From: Chitinilyticum litopenaei DSM 21440
Lineage (GTDB): Bacteria; Pseudomonadota; Gammaproteobacteria; Burkholderiales; Chitinibacteraceae
NCBI RefSeq assembly: GCF_000428145.1
Contig: NZ_ATZJ01000055.1
Location: 1-19,425 of the forward strand
Direction: 5' to 3'
DNA length: 19,425 bases
The stretch's first letter is position 1, and every line of letters starts with the position of its first letter. The notes under the pieces were generated by a model. The model was not told the origin of the DNA. It saw only the letters and a program-made list of their open reading frames with translations, and did no database searches. Positions 7,113-13,870 of this stretch are shown here, piece after piece. The translations under genes and the position numbers were made by a program.

Positions 7113-8198
7113 ATGAACAAGAGCAAGAGCATGGCGCTGCATGCGCTGTTTGCCACCGTGCTGGCCGGCCTCTTTCCGGCCGCCTTCGCAGCGGAAAGCT
7201 GGCAGGCCAACCGCGCCTACCAACAGGGCGAAACCGTCAGCCACGATGGCGAGGACTGGCAGGCACGCTGGTGGTCCTATGGCGAGGCGCCGGGGGCCGA
7301 GTGGGGACCGTGGCAATCGGCCAATGCCGCCAAGCGCGGCCTGGCCACTGTCGCCGGCGGCACCTTCATCATGGGCGCGACCGTCGAGAACGGCTTCAAT
7401 TACCCGAACGAGACGCCGCTGCATCCGGTCACGCTGTCGAGCTACCAGATCGGCAAGACCGAGGTGACCTTTGCCGACTATGACCGCTATACGCGCGCGA
7501 CCGGCCGCACGCCGGCCAGCTCGCTCGACATCGGCCAGGTCGAGATGGGGCGCGGCCAGAACCCGGTGATCAATGTCACGTGGTTCGATGCGATCAAGTA
7601 CATCAACTGGCTGAACCAGCAGCGCGGCTGGCCCCGCGCGTATGACGAAAACACCGGCGCGCTGCTCGACTCCGCCGGCCAGCCGACCCGCGACGTGGGC
7701 AAGGTGTTCGGCTACCGTCTGCCAACCGAGGCCGAGTGGGAATATGCGGCGCGCGAGCGCGGCCGCGACATCGTCAACGCCTGGGGCAACGGCAGCCCGC
7801 TGGTGAACGGCAAGCCGACCGCCAATGTCGCCGATGCCAGTTTCATGGCCTACTTCGGCGAGCTGGCCGCCGGCTTCACACCGTGGCCCGACTACGACGA
7901 CGGCCATCCGCGCCTGGCGCCGGTCGGCAGCTACCCGGCCAATGCGCTGGGCGTGCACGACCTGTCGGGCAATGTCTGGGAATGGACGAACGACGGCGAG
8001 CGCACCTTCACGACCGAGGCGCAGCGCAATCCGCTCGGTCCCGTCGACAGCCCGGTACGCATCCTGCGCGGCGCGAGCTTCGACAACACCTTCGACATGC
8101 ACCTGACCGACCGCGCACCCATCGAGCCGACGTACAGCAACCCGTCGATCGGCTTCCGGCTGGCACGCTCGCTGCCGGCCGGCGCTGCCGCGCGCTAA
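7113..8198 (+). CDS. Secreted SUMF1/FGE-like protein with chitin-binding module
   Basis: A 361-residue protein with a signal peptide (residues 1-27, cut near AAFAA). Residues 28-69 look like a CBM5/12 chitin-binding module: SWQANRAYQQGETVSHDGED followed by WQARWWSYGEAPG and WGPWQ, with the spaced tryptophans typical of that fold. Residues 79-352 are a formylglycine-generating-enzyme-type domain: VAGGTFIMGA, HPVTLSSYQIGKTEVTFADY, NVTWFDAIKYINWLN, YRLPTEAEWEYAAR (201-214), NALGVHDLSGNVWEWTND (277-294), RILRGASFDN and GFRLAR. The cysteines used by true FGE for sulfatase activation are absent, so formylglycine formation is unlikely. A role at the cell surface or on chitin is inferred from the module. 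GAGGA lies upstream of the ATG. It is followed by a strong hairpin. Confidence 0.85.
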   Translation: MNKSKSMALHALFATVLAGLFPAAFAAESWQANRAYQQGETVSHDGEDWQARWWSYGEAPGAEWGPWQSANAAKRGLATVAGGTFIMGATVENGFNYPNETPLHPVTLSSYQIGKTEVTFADYDRYTRATGRTPASSLDIGQVEMGRGQNPVINVTWFDAIKYINWLNQQRGWPRAYDENTGALLDSAGQPTRDVGKVFGYRLPTEAEWEYAARERGRDIVNAWGNGSPLVNGKPTANVADASFMAYFGELAAGFTPWPDYDDGHPRLAPVGSYPANALGVHDLSGNVWEWTNDGERTFTTEAQRNPLGPVDSPVRILRGASFDNTFDMHLTDRAPIEPTYSNPSIGFRLARSLPAGAAAR

Positions 8199-8204
8199 AG
8201 CCCG

Positions 8205-8235
8205 CCCCGCCCGGCCACACACAGGCCGGGCGGGG
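8205..8235. terminator. Strong GC hairpin after the FGE-like gene
   Basis: CCCCGCCCGGCC (8205-8216) and GGCCGGGCGGGG (8224-8235) form a perfect 12-bp stem with a 7-base loop, 7 bases after the stop codon. No T tract follows, so it may act as a terminator with help or as an RNA 3' end stabiliser. Confidence 0.5.
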
Positions 8236-8256
8236 GCCGGCGAAGTGCCTGATCAG

Positions 8257-8305
8257 ACCTCAGCAACTCGCCATGCCGGCATGACGAGTTGTTGAGCTGG
8301 CTACC
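8257..8305. repeat. Intergenic palindromic repeat, CGTCAT/ATGACG family, short copy (C)
   Basis: CAACTCGCCATGCC and its partner GGCATGACGAGTTG form a 28-base palindrome at 8264-8291 with one mismatched pair. The flanks ACCTCAG and GCTGGCTACC match the flanks of the copy at 14759-14832 when read on the other strand. It sits between convergent genes, so it may also serve as a bidirectional terminator. Confidence 0.6.
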
Positions 8306-8317
8306 TGCCACCCGGCT

Positions 8318-8926
8318 TCAGGCTGGCTGCAAGCAGGCCTCGCTCTGGCGCCTGGCGAGCTGGCCGGCCTGGCCGAGCCAGTCCGCCCGCTGTCCGGGGG
8401 TGGATGCCTGTACCGAGCCCAGCAGCAGCGGCTCGTCCAGCACAAGACCGCTGAACGCCAGCGTGCACTGCCCAAGCTGCGCCAGCACGGGGGCGGCCTG
8501 TTCGGCGAGCAGCTCGGCGGGCGCATCCATGGTCAGGATCAGGCTGGCGCGCCTGCCCCGCAACAGCGGCTCGGGCCAGGGATTGCCGGCCTGGTAGCGA
8601 AAGGCAAAGCCGGGCAGAAAGCTGCGGTCAAACAGGCCCTTGAGCCGCGCCGGTATGCCGCCCCACCAGACCGGGGCGACGATCAGCAGCTGATCGGCAC
8701 GCAGCAACTGCTGCTGCCAGTCCTGCAGTGCGGGCTCCAGCGGCTGCACGGCGTCATAGCCCTGGCGCAGGTCGGGGTCAAAGACCATGTCGTGGAGGTT
8801 CAGCCGGGTCGCCGTTCGGGCTGGCGCAAGTGCGGCCTGGTAGCTGTCGCACAGCGCACCGGCCAGGCTGTCGGGCTTGGGGTTGCCGTTCAAGATCAGG
8901 GTGTGCGGGTTCGGTCCGTGGTGCAT
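8318..8926 (-). CDS. NAD(P)H-dependent flavin oxidoreductase, flavodoxin-like fold
   Basis: A 202-residue protein of the flavodoxin_2/NAD(P)H dehydrogenase (quinone) family (KefF, MdaB-like). LILNGNPKPDSLAGAL (10-25) is the phosphate-binding loop for FMN or FAD. LLIVAPVWWGGIPARLKGLF (80-99) is the flavin-binding APxWW segment, followed by DRSFLPGFAFRY (100-111). The enzymes reduce quinones or related electrophiles with two electrons. The start at 8926 was chosen because the product then begins just before the first beta strand and CAGGA lies about 10 bases upstream. It is 61 bases downstream of a MerR regulator on the same strand, and that gap holds a MerR-style promoter. This suggests induction by an electrophile or redox signal. 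The inducer is not known. Confidence 0.88.
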   Translation of the reverse strand: MHHGPNPHTLILNGNPKPDSLAGALCDSYQAALAPARTATRLNLHDMVFDPDLRQGYDAVQPLEPALQDWQQQLLRADQLLIVAPVWWGGIPARLKGLFDRSFLPGFAFRYQAGNPWPEPLLRGRRASLILTMDAPAELLAEQAAPVLAQLGQCTLAFSGLVLDEPLLLGSVQASTPGQRADWLGQAGQLARRQSEACLQPA

Positions 8927-8959
8927 GGCGGTTTGGTCCTGTCGGGTGAAAACAGCACC

Positions 8960-8991
8960 AGTCTGCGGTCTGCCCCATGGGTCAGAGTCAA
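8960..8991 (-). promoter_or_regulatory. MerR-type promoter/operator of the oxidoreductase gene
   Basis: On the minus strand, TTGACT (8991-8986) is followed by a 19-20 base spacer and a poor -10 (GCAGAC or CAGACT, 8966-8960). The spacer holds the near-perfect dyad CTGACCCATGGGGCAG, with one mismatched pair. A long spacer with a central dyad is the known architecture of MerR-controlled promoters. The -35 overlaps the merR stop codon (8990-8988). Confidence 0.6.
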
Positions 8992-9335
8992 GCCCCCGGG
9001 CAGGCGGCCAGTGCCGCCATGCACGCATCCAGCCGGCGCAGGCGCTGCGCGAGCGCCTCCTGCTCGACCAGCACGCGGGCCCGCACCTCGTGCAGGAAGA
9101 CGCCGATGCGCGCCCAGTCGGGGCCGCTCTGGCCATAGCGGATCACCGGGGCGAGCTGCGCCAGCGTGATGCCAAGCGCTCGCGCTTCGATGATCAGGGC
9201 GAGGATGTCGATCTCCGCCTCGGTATAAACGCGGTACTTGCCACGCCGCCCGGCGCGGATCAGGCCGCGTGCCTCGTAGAGCCGGATGGCCTTGTGTGTC
9301 AGCCCGGTGCGTCGGGCCACTTCGCCGATATACAT
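8988..9335 (-). CDS. MerR family transcriptional regulator
   Basis: A 115-residue regulator. Residues 1-37 are a typical MerR winged helix-turn-helix (MYIGEVARRTGLTHKAIRLY, then EARGLIRAGRRGKYRVYTE). A helical region follows (ILALIIEARALGITLAQLAP), then a coiled coil at about 80-110 (VRARVLVEQEALAQRLRRLD). The C-terminus has Cys105 and Cys112, which could sense thiol-reactive or oxidising compounds, though the metal-binding loops of MerR or CueR are not obvious. The start at 9335 begins exactly at the domain, and a longer form from 9416 adds unrelated sequence. It lies directly upstream of the oxidoreductase gene, with a MerR-like promoter overlapping its stop codon. It therefore probably controls that gene. 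The signal molecule is unknown. Confidence 0.9.
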   Translation of the reverse strand: MYIGEVARRTGLTHKAIRLYEARGLIRAGRRGKYRVYTEAEIDILALIIEARALGITLAQLAPVIRYGQSGPDWARIGVFLHEVRARVLVEQEALAQRLRRLDACMAALAACPGA

Positions 9336-9781
9336 GCCGTGTGTCCGTCCTGTGAACCTGCGCGGCAGTATGCCTGAGCCGGCGCTCACTGTTGCCAAGA
9401 TGGCAATTCCGGACAACTTTCAGCCGTTGACATGACACCGGACTTACTGAGCATAATGGGCAGGCATGAATCAATCTCATTTACCGGCCAGGCACTACGG
9501 CGCCAGTACCGGCAGCAGGCGGGCCGCACAGCGGCGGCAATGCCCTTGCCTCAGGTCGGGATAAATCCCAAGGCAGGGGCGCAGAGAAAACCGGCAAGGC
9601 CCTGCGCCGCTGCCTTGCAAGACTTGCGGTTTTTGTTGCCGAGGGATTCGGCCTTGCAGGCCTGCTGCCGTTTTCCGCTGTGGCGCGTGCGTCGCAGTGC
9701 CTGCTGCGGTCTTCGCGGCATGGGCAAGTCGCCGCAACCCGTTTTGCATTGCCGGCAGCCGGCACTCACACAGGAAAAATC
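9336..9781. other. 446-base divergent intergenic region
   Basis: This gap lies between merR (minus) and the lipoprotein protease gene (plus). I see no gene I can support; open frames in it have no domain or ribosome-binding site. It contains the near-palindrome TTGCCAAGATGGCAA (9392-9406) near merR. It also contains GC-rich complementary segments, for example GGCGCAG with CTGCGCC around 9574-9607, and a GGGAT-AA-ATCCC hairpin near 9558. A long structured leader of the lipoprotein gene is possible but unproven. Confidence 0.45.
9392..9406. promoter_or_regulatory. Palindrome upstream of merR
   Basis: TTGCCAAGATGGCAA is TTGCCA and TGGCAA about a 3-base centre, 57 bases before the merR start codon. 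It could be an operator in the merR promoter region. The MerR-type dyad at 8960-8991 has a different sequence, so this would be for another protein or a chance match. Confidence 0.3.
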
Positions 9782-11212
9782 ATGAACCGCATCTTCCGGA
9801 TTGCAGCAATCGCAGTGGCGCTGGGCCTTGGCGCGTGCGGCGGCGGTGGCGGCAGCCAGCCCGCGCCGCAGCCCACCCCCACACCGACGCCGACTCCGCC
9901 GCCGGAAACCCCGCTGGCGCAGCTCAAGCGCCAGACCACGCAGTGGCAGGACGCACAATTGCAGGCACTGCAGGGCCTGAGCTGCCCGGATGCGCGCTGC
10001 GAGGCCGTCACCGTGCGCTTCAGCGATGGCCAGTTCCAGCCGGCGAAGCTGAAAAGCGACCAGACCATTCTGGTCATCGATACCGGCGGCCTGGACTGGC
10101 CCAGCGCCGTGACCTACCGCACGCGCGTCAAGAGCCAGTGGGAATGGGATGCCAGCGGGCAGATCCGGCAGCGCAACGCCAGCGTGAGCATGCCGCGCTA
10201 CCTGGCCGGGATGTACGCCTCGCTGAGCCAGCTGCGGCAGCAGGCGCCGGATGCGTTCATTCCCGCCGCCTGGCTGGAGCCCCTGCGCGCCCGCGTGCAG
10301 CAGATCAGCCCGCAGGTCGCCCAGCCCTACGCCGGCCATGGGGCGGTCGTGCTGGGCTATGTGGCCGAACACAATCCGCAGGCCGAGCTGGTGGTGGCCG
10401 ACGTGCCCGATTTCGCCAGCCTGTTCAAGACCGAATTCTGCGCCGGCAATGCCGAAGCCTTCCGGCAGAAGGTCGCCACCGCCAGTGCGCAATTTCGCCA
10501 GCGCGTGCTGGAAGAGCAGCAGGTGGAGTATGTGAACATGTCCGCCGGCTGGGAGCTGAGCCGCAGCATCGCCACCTCGGCCGAGCGCCTGTGCGGCGGC
10601 GGGCTGAATCGCAGCCAGCAACAGGCGCTGCTGCGCGCCCACGACCCCTTCATGCAGCAGCTGTTCGCCAGCGAACGCGTGCTGGGCGTGCAGGCCGGCA
10701 GCGGCGATTACCAGCCCGACGAGCACGAACTCGACGCGCTGCCGCTGCCCAACCGCGTGCGCGTGGGCTTTTACAACAGCGGCGCGACACCCAGCACGCT
10801 GGACGCGCAGGGCGTACCGCGCGGCGCGTTGCCACCGGTGCCGGATTTCCAGCGCAATTCGCTGGCGATCCTCGACGTACTGGTGAATTTCAACTTCGCC
10901 GGCTTTGGCCACCAGTGCCAGCCGGGGCCCTACACCTACGCGCATCCCGGCCTGCTGGGCTTGGGCTATGGCGCGCTGTGCAGCGAGCAAACCTCCTGGG
11001 CCGCGCCGACGGTGCTGTCCAGGCTGGTGCACCTGCGCGAAAGCCGCTACGCCGGGCAGGCGTGGTCTGCCGGCCTGATCGGCGAGCTGAAGCAGGCGCT
11101 CACCCCCCGGAGCTGCCAGCATGAACTGGCCGGCGCGCAAGGCCAGTGCACACTGCAGGACCCGCTGCAGCACCGCCAGCACGAGCTGTTCCGCCTGGGC
11201 TATCTGCCCTGA
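9782..11212 (+). CDS. Lipoprotein, divergent subtilisin-like (S8) protease
   Basis: A 476-residue lipoprotein: residues 1-18 are a signal peptide with lipobox LGAC, so Cys19 would be acylated. A glycine run and a Pro-Thr repeat (TPTPTPTPPPETP, about 32-44) follow as a linker. The rest carries, in order, three motifs of the subtilisin catalytic triad: ILVIDTGG (96-103, Asp100), YAGHGAVVLGYV (183-194, His186) and SEQTSWAAPTVLSRL (401-415, Ser405). VEYVNMSAGW (248-257) fits the substrate-binding strand. The oxyanion Asn region, usually AGN, reads VQAGSGDY with Ser307, so catalysis may be altered. Cys pairs near the end (379, 400, 445, 456) may form disulfides. AGGAAA precedes the ATG. A hairpin follows the stop. 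Family call is from motifs only. Confidence 0.7.
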   Translation: MNRIFRIAAIAVALGLGACGGGGGSQPAPQPTPTPTPTPPPETPLAQLKRQTTQWQDAQLQALQGLSCPDARCEAVTVRFSDGQFQPAKLKSDQTILVIDTGGLDWPSAVTYRTRVKSQWEWDASGQIRQRNASVSMPRYLAGMYASLSQLRQQAPDAFIPAAWLEPLRARVQQISPQVAQPYAGHGAVVLGYVAEHNPQAELVVADVPDFASLFKTEFCAGNAEAFRQKVATASAQFRQRVLEEQQVEYVNMSAGWELSRSIATSAERLCGGGLNRSQQQALLRAHDPFMQQLFASERVLGVQAGSGDYQPDEHELDALPLPNRVRVGFYNSGATPSTLDAQGVPRGALPPVPDFQRNSLAILDVLVNFNFAGFGHQCQPGPYTYAHPGLLGLGYGALCSEQTSWAAPTVLSRLVHLRESRYAGQAWSAGLIGELKQALTPRSCQHELAGAQGQCTLQDPLQHRQHELFRLGYLP

Positions 11213-11221
11213 TTCCCGTCC

Positions 11222-11259
11222 GGCGCTGTCCACCGCTTGCGCAAGGGTGGACAAGCGCC
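11222..11259. terminator. Hairpin after the lipoprotein gene
   Basis: GGCGCTGTCCACC (11222-11234) pairs with GGTGGACAAGCGCC (11246-11259), a 13-bp stem with one bulged base and an 11-base loop. It begins about 10 bases after the stop at 11212. No T tract is present. Confidence 0.55.
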
Positions 11260-11323
11260 ACCCCCGCCAGTCTGCCACGCTGAACATCCGCATCATCGGC
11301 CCATCACCCAAGGAGGAAGCACC

Positions 11324-11725
11324 ATGAAAGCCCATTGCCTGTGCAATGCCGTCCGCATCGAAACCGGCGAATACCGCGAGGCCGGCGCCTGCCACTGCGG
11401 CATGTGCCGGCGCTGGGGCGGCGGACCGCTGCTGGCGGTGCACTGCGGCAGCGCGGTGACCATCACTGGCGAGGAACACCTTCGCGCCTACCGCTCGTCA
11501 GACTGGGCCGAGCGCGCCTTTTGCAGCCAGTGCGGCAGCCACCTCTACTACCGCTTCCTGCCGACCGGCGAATACATCATCCCGGCCGGGCTGTTTGAAG
11601 CAGGCACTGCACTGGACTTCCGCAGCGAAATCTTCATCGACCACAAGCCGGCCTATTACGACTTTGCCAACAACACCGAAAAACTGACCGAGGCCGAGGT
11701 GCTGGCGCAATACGCGCCGCAATGA
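11324..11725 (+). CDS. GFA family zinc protein
   Basis: A 133-residue protein of the GFA/CENP-V fold. The zinc-binding cysteines are at residues 5 and 7 (HCLCNAV), 23, 25 and 28 (ACHCGMCRRW), and 67 and 70 (FCSQCGSHLYYR). This is the full family pattern of CxC, CxCxxC and CxxC. The best-known member acts on S-hydroxymethylglutathione, but most members are uncharacterised, so I do not assign formaldehyde detoxification. AAGGAGG lies 6 bases upstream of the ATG, which fixes the start and rules out the longer form from 11237. It is monocistronic, follows a hairpin, and converges on the small gene at 11927. Cytoplasmic location is inferred. Confidence 0.9.
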   Translation: MKAHCLCNAVRIETGEYREAGACHCGMCRRWGGGPLLAVHCGSAVTITGEEHLRAYRSSDWAERAFCSQCGSHLYYRFLPTGEYIIPAGLFEAGTALDFRSEIFIDHKPAYYDFANNTEKLTEAEVLAQYAPQ

Positions 11726-11738
11726 TCTGCCGGGCCAG

Positions 11739-11760
11739 CGGCGGCTTGTGCCAGCCGCCG
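11739..11760. terminator. Hairpin after the GFA gene
   Basis: CGGCGGCT and AGCCGCCG (8 bp, perfect) with a 6-base loop, 13 bases after the stop. It is a terminator-like structure with no T tract. Confidence 0.4.
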
Positions 11761-11787
11761 GCTGAGCCCACCGCACATACAAACACT

Positions 11788-11835
11788 GGTATAGACCCAC
11801 AGTCATTCACCAGAAATGGTTACAAGCATATACCC
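11788..11835. repeat. 48-bp nested dyad element, copy 3
   Basis: GGTATA at 11788-11793 and TATACC at 11829-11834, with CATT and AATG inside. The span equals the other two copies. It sits between convergent genes. The outer arms are shorter here than in copy 2. Confidence 0.55.
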
Positions 11836-11926
11836 CTGGGTTCAAGCTGCAGGTCCGGCTTTCGACAGCCCAGCTTACGCCCGGCGGCGCCGCCCTGGGG
11901 CGGCAAGGCGCGAGGATGCGGCGGCA

Positions 11927-12238
11927 TTACAGCACGCGAAACACCTCCCAGCGCGGCGTACCGGAAACAATGTGCGCCTCCAGCGCCTTGCCCCAGTCGC
12001 GGTGCGCATCGATCTGCGCCAGTTTTGCCCAGGCGGCATCGAGTTCGGCCAGGTCGGCGATTTCCAGCTCGGACACCAGCAGCGATTCGTTCGCACCAAG
12101 CGAGCCATTCAGCAGCCGTACCCTGTCCGGCGTCCAGCCGATCTGGCTCCCGATGTCCTGCAGCCATTGCTGCATCAGCGCCACCGCCTCGGCCTTGTGG
12201 CCAAAGCGGACATCAATACTCCAGCGGGCGATCATCAT
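11927..12238 (-). CDS. Small protein of unknown function, possible dimeric alpha/beta barrel
   Basis: A 103-residue protein I do not recognise with certainty. The pattern MMIARWSIDVRFGHKAEAVA, then LMQQWLQDI, then LLVSELEIADLAELDAAWAK and HIVSGTPRWEVFRVL suggests a small ferredoxin-like alpha/beta barrel, as in NIPSNAP or antibiotic-biosynthesis monooxygenase relatives. This is an inference from strand and helix alternation. The start at 12238 was chosen because AAGGAG (12252-12247) lies 8 bases away; the GTG at 12247 overlaps that site and cannot be the start. It follows the PEBP-araC operon on the same strand, but a 182-base gap with stem-loops separates them. Confidence 0.65.
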   Translation of the reverse strand: MMIARWSIDVRFGHKAEAVALMQQWLQDIGSQIGWTPDRVRLLNGSLGANESLLVSELEIADLAELDAAWAKLAQIDAHRDWGKALEAHIVSGTPRWEVFRVL

Positions 12239-12255
12239 GATTTGCACTCCTTGGC

Positions 12256-12291
12256 AGCCCCGCTTTTATGCTGCATTCAGCCGGCGGGGCT
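12256..12291 (-). repeat. Stem-loop in the leader of the small gene at 12238
   Basis: AGCCCCGC (12256-12263) and GCGGGGCT (12284-12291) form an 8-bp stem with a 20-base loop, 3 bases from the ribosome-binding site. A role in translation control or termination is possible but not shown. Confidence 0.35.
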
Positions 12292-12335
12292 TTTACGCTA
12301 GACCACGCACCGCCGTGCAAACGGACATATTGCCG

Positions 12336-12408
12336 GCTCATCCGCCTACCGTCGGCAGCAAGGCTGCGGCGGCCTGGCGCCAGCGCAGGCAGCGTCGCGC
12401 GGATGAGC
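12336..12408 (-). repeat. Stem-loop downstream of araC gene
   Basis: GCTCATCCGC (12336-12345) and GCGGATGAGC (12399-12408) are perfect 10-bp complements. The 53-base interior contains the palindrome CTGGCGCCAG. It begins 12 bases after the araC stop and may end or protect the PEBP-araC transcript. Confidence 0.5.
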
Positions 12409-12420
12409 TATCCGGGCGAT

Positions 12421-13248
12421 TCAGCAGCTCAGGCGCAGCTCCTGCGGACTCATGCCGAAGCGGCTGCGAAAGCGCACGGCAAAGCGCGAGGGCGAGGCGT
12501 AGCCGCACTGCTCGGCGATGCGCGCCACCGGCTGGCGCGAGCCCTGCAGCAGCGCCAGCGCGCTGTTGAGGCGCACCTGCTCCAGCAACTCGCGAAACGA
12601 CGTGCCTTCCTGCGCCAGCTGGCGGCGCAGCGTGGATGCGCCCACGCCCAGCGCCACGGCCAGATCGTCCACCGTCCAGTCGCGGCCCGGCTGCAGCAGC
12701 AGCATCTGCTGCACGCGCCGTGTCAGCGCCGCGCTGCGGTCGATGAAGAGGCTGCCACCGTGGCCGGCCAGCGCCAGCAGCAGGCCCTCGGCGCGGTGCT
12801 GCAGCAGTTCATCGGGCTCCTGCTGGCTGGCGGCAGCAAAGACCTCATCCCACAGCCGCGCCGGCAGCGCGTCCAGCGGGCAGATCAGCGCGGGGTTGGG
12901 GCGCGCCAGCAAGCCGGCAAACACCCCGGCATGGCTGTCGCGGCAGTGCTGCAGCAAGGCCGGCGCAAACTGCAGCACTTCGCAGACATACGCCCCGGCC
13001 TCCGGCAGATTCATCAGCTCCAGCTCGGTGCCGGCCGGCACCGCGACCAGCTGGCCGGGGCCGGCCTGCTGGCGGTGCTCGCCATCGATGAGGATTTTCT
13101 GGCCGCGCCGCACGCGCATCAGCAGCGGCGACCAGCACATCACCCGCCGCAGATGCTGCGCGCTGCGGGCGGTGATGGTGCCCTGCTGCACCACGCGCAG
13201 CTGCACGGGGCTGGTCTGCGGCGGCGAATGGGTGAGGGTGTCGGTCAT
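12421..13248 (-). CDS. AraC family transcriptional regulator
   Basis: A 275-residue regulator. Residues about 38-100 are a cupin-type sensor half (SPLLMRVRRGQKILIDGEHR, then AGPGQLVAVPAGTELELMN). Residues about 185-275 are the double helix-turn-helix: DWTVDDLAVALGVGASTLRR (190-209), then VARIAEQCGYASPSRFAVRF (241-260), and FGMSPQELR, the standard end of the family signature. The start at 13248 (ATG) was chosen over a TTG at 13266. It lies 20 bases downstream of the PEBP stop on the same strand, so the two form an operon. A pair of 21-bp direct repeats upstream of the operon is a good candidate binding site, implying that it controls its own operon. The ligand is unknown. Confidence 0.9.
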   Translation of the reverse strand: MTDTLTHSPPQTSPVQLRVVQQGTITARSAQHLRRVMCWSPLLMRVRRGQKILIDGEHRQQAGPGQLVAVPAGTELELMNLPEAGAYVCEVLQFAPALLQHCRDSHAGVFAGLLARPNPALICPLDALPARLWDEVFAAASQQEPDELLQHRAEGLLLALAGHGGSLFIDRSAALTRRVQQMLLLQPGRDWTVDDLAVALGVGASTLRRQLAQEGTSFRELLEQVRLNSALALLQGSRQPVARIAEQCGYASPSRFAVRFRSRFGMSPQELRLSC

Positions 13249-13268
13249 GGCGGTCAATTCGTGCAAGG

Positions 13269-13811
13269 TTAGCGGCTGGCCGGGCGCTGGTAGGTGGCGG
13301 TCAGCTCGGCCTTGCCCAGGGCATGCTGGCGCAGCAGATAGCCGATCAGCGCCCCGCTGGCATTGGCATCGACCGGCAGCTTATCAGTATCGAGCGCCCA
13401 GACGGTGAACTGGTAGCGGTGCGGCGCAGCGCCTGCCGGCGGGCAGGCGCCGCCGAAGCTGGCAGAGCCGTAATCGGTGCGCGTCTGCAGCGCACCTTCC
13501 GGCAGTGCAGCCGCGTCGAGCGTGCGGCTGCCGGCGGGCAGGTTCACCACCAGCCAGTGCCACCAGCCGCTGCCGGTCGGCGCATCGGGGTCAAACACCG
13601 TCACCGCCAGGCTGCGTGTCCCGGCCGGCACGCCCTGCCAGTTCAGCACCGGCGCCACATTCGCGCCCGTGCAGCCGAAGCCGTTGAATTCGTGCAGCAC
13701 CGGCATCGGTTTTCCCGCCTGCAGCGTCGGGCTGGACAGGCGGAAATCGGCGGCGTGGCTGGCGGCGGCCAGCGCCAGGAAGGAAAGGGACGAGAGAATC
13801 AGGCGTTGCAT
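13269..13811 (-). CDS. YbhB/YbcL-type PEBP (Raf kinase inhibitor-like) protein, secreted
   Basis: A 180-residue protein with a signal peptide (MQRLILSSLSFLALAAASHA, cut after SHA near 21), so periplasmic. PEBP family motifs: FRLSSPTLQAGKPMPVLHEF, CTGANVAPVLNWQGVPAGTR, VFDPDAPTGSGWWHWLVVNL (DPDAP and the following His-Trp form the ligand pocket) and PHRYQFTVWALD. It is somewhat longer than E. coli YbhB only by the signal peptide, so it is full length. Family members bind anionic phosphate-containing ligands; the role in bacteria is not settled. The start at 13811 has GGAG 9 bases upstream. It is the first gene of an operon with araC. A tandem direct repeat and a TAGACT -10 lie upstream. Confidence 0.9.
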   Translation of the reverse strand: MQRLILSSLSFLALAAASHAADFRLSSPTLQAGKPMPVLHEFNGFGCTGANVAPVLNWQGVPAGTRSLAVTVFDPDAPTGSGWWHWLVVNLPAGSRTLDAAALPEGALQTRTDYGSASFGGACPPAGAAPHRYQFTVWALDTDKLPVDANASGALIGYLLRQHALGKAELTATYQRPASR

Positions 13812-13842
13812 GTGGCTACTCCGGCAAGGGAAAGGAGCTGCC

Positions 13843-13848
13843 AGTCTA
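13843..13848 (-). promoter_or_regulatory. Candidate -10 of the PEBP-araC operon
   Basis: TAGACT on the minus strand, 32 bases before the ATG at 13811. The -35 position at 17 bases spacing reads CCGTGG (13871-13866), which is poor, as expected for a promoter that needs an activator. It touches the proximal 21-bp repeat. Confidence 0.45.
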
Positions 13849-13870
13849 GGGATGGCGCGCCATCGCCACG

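Noticed and set aside
7074..8222. A 382-codon open frame on the minus strand opposite the FGE-like gene
   Set aside because: The plus strand carries unmistakable FGE domain motifs and a signal peptide.
9551..11479. A 642-codon open frame on the minus strand opposite the lipoprotein gene
   Set aside because: It spans two plus-strand genes and has no recognisable domain. The plus-strand gene has a lipobox, linker and protease motifs.
2664..11835. The 48-bp dyads as integron attC sites
   Set aside because: No RYYYAAC or GTTRRRY core at the ends, no integrase, and the elements do not separate cassettes.
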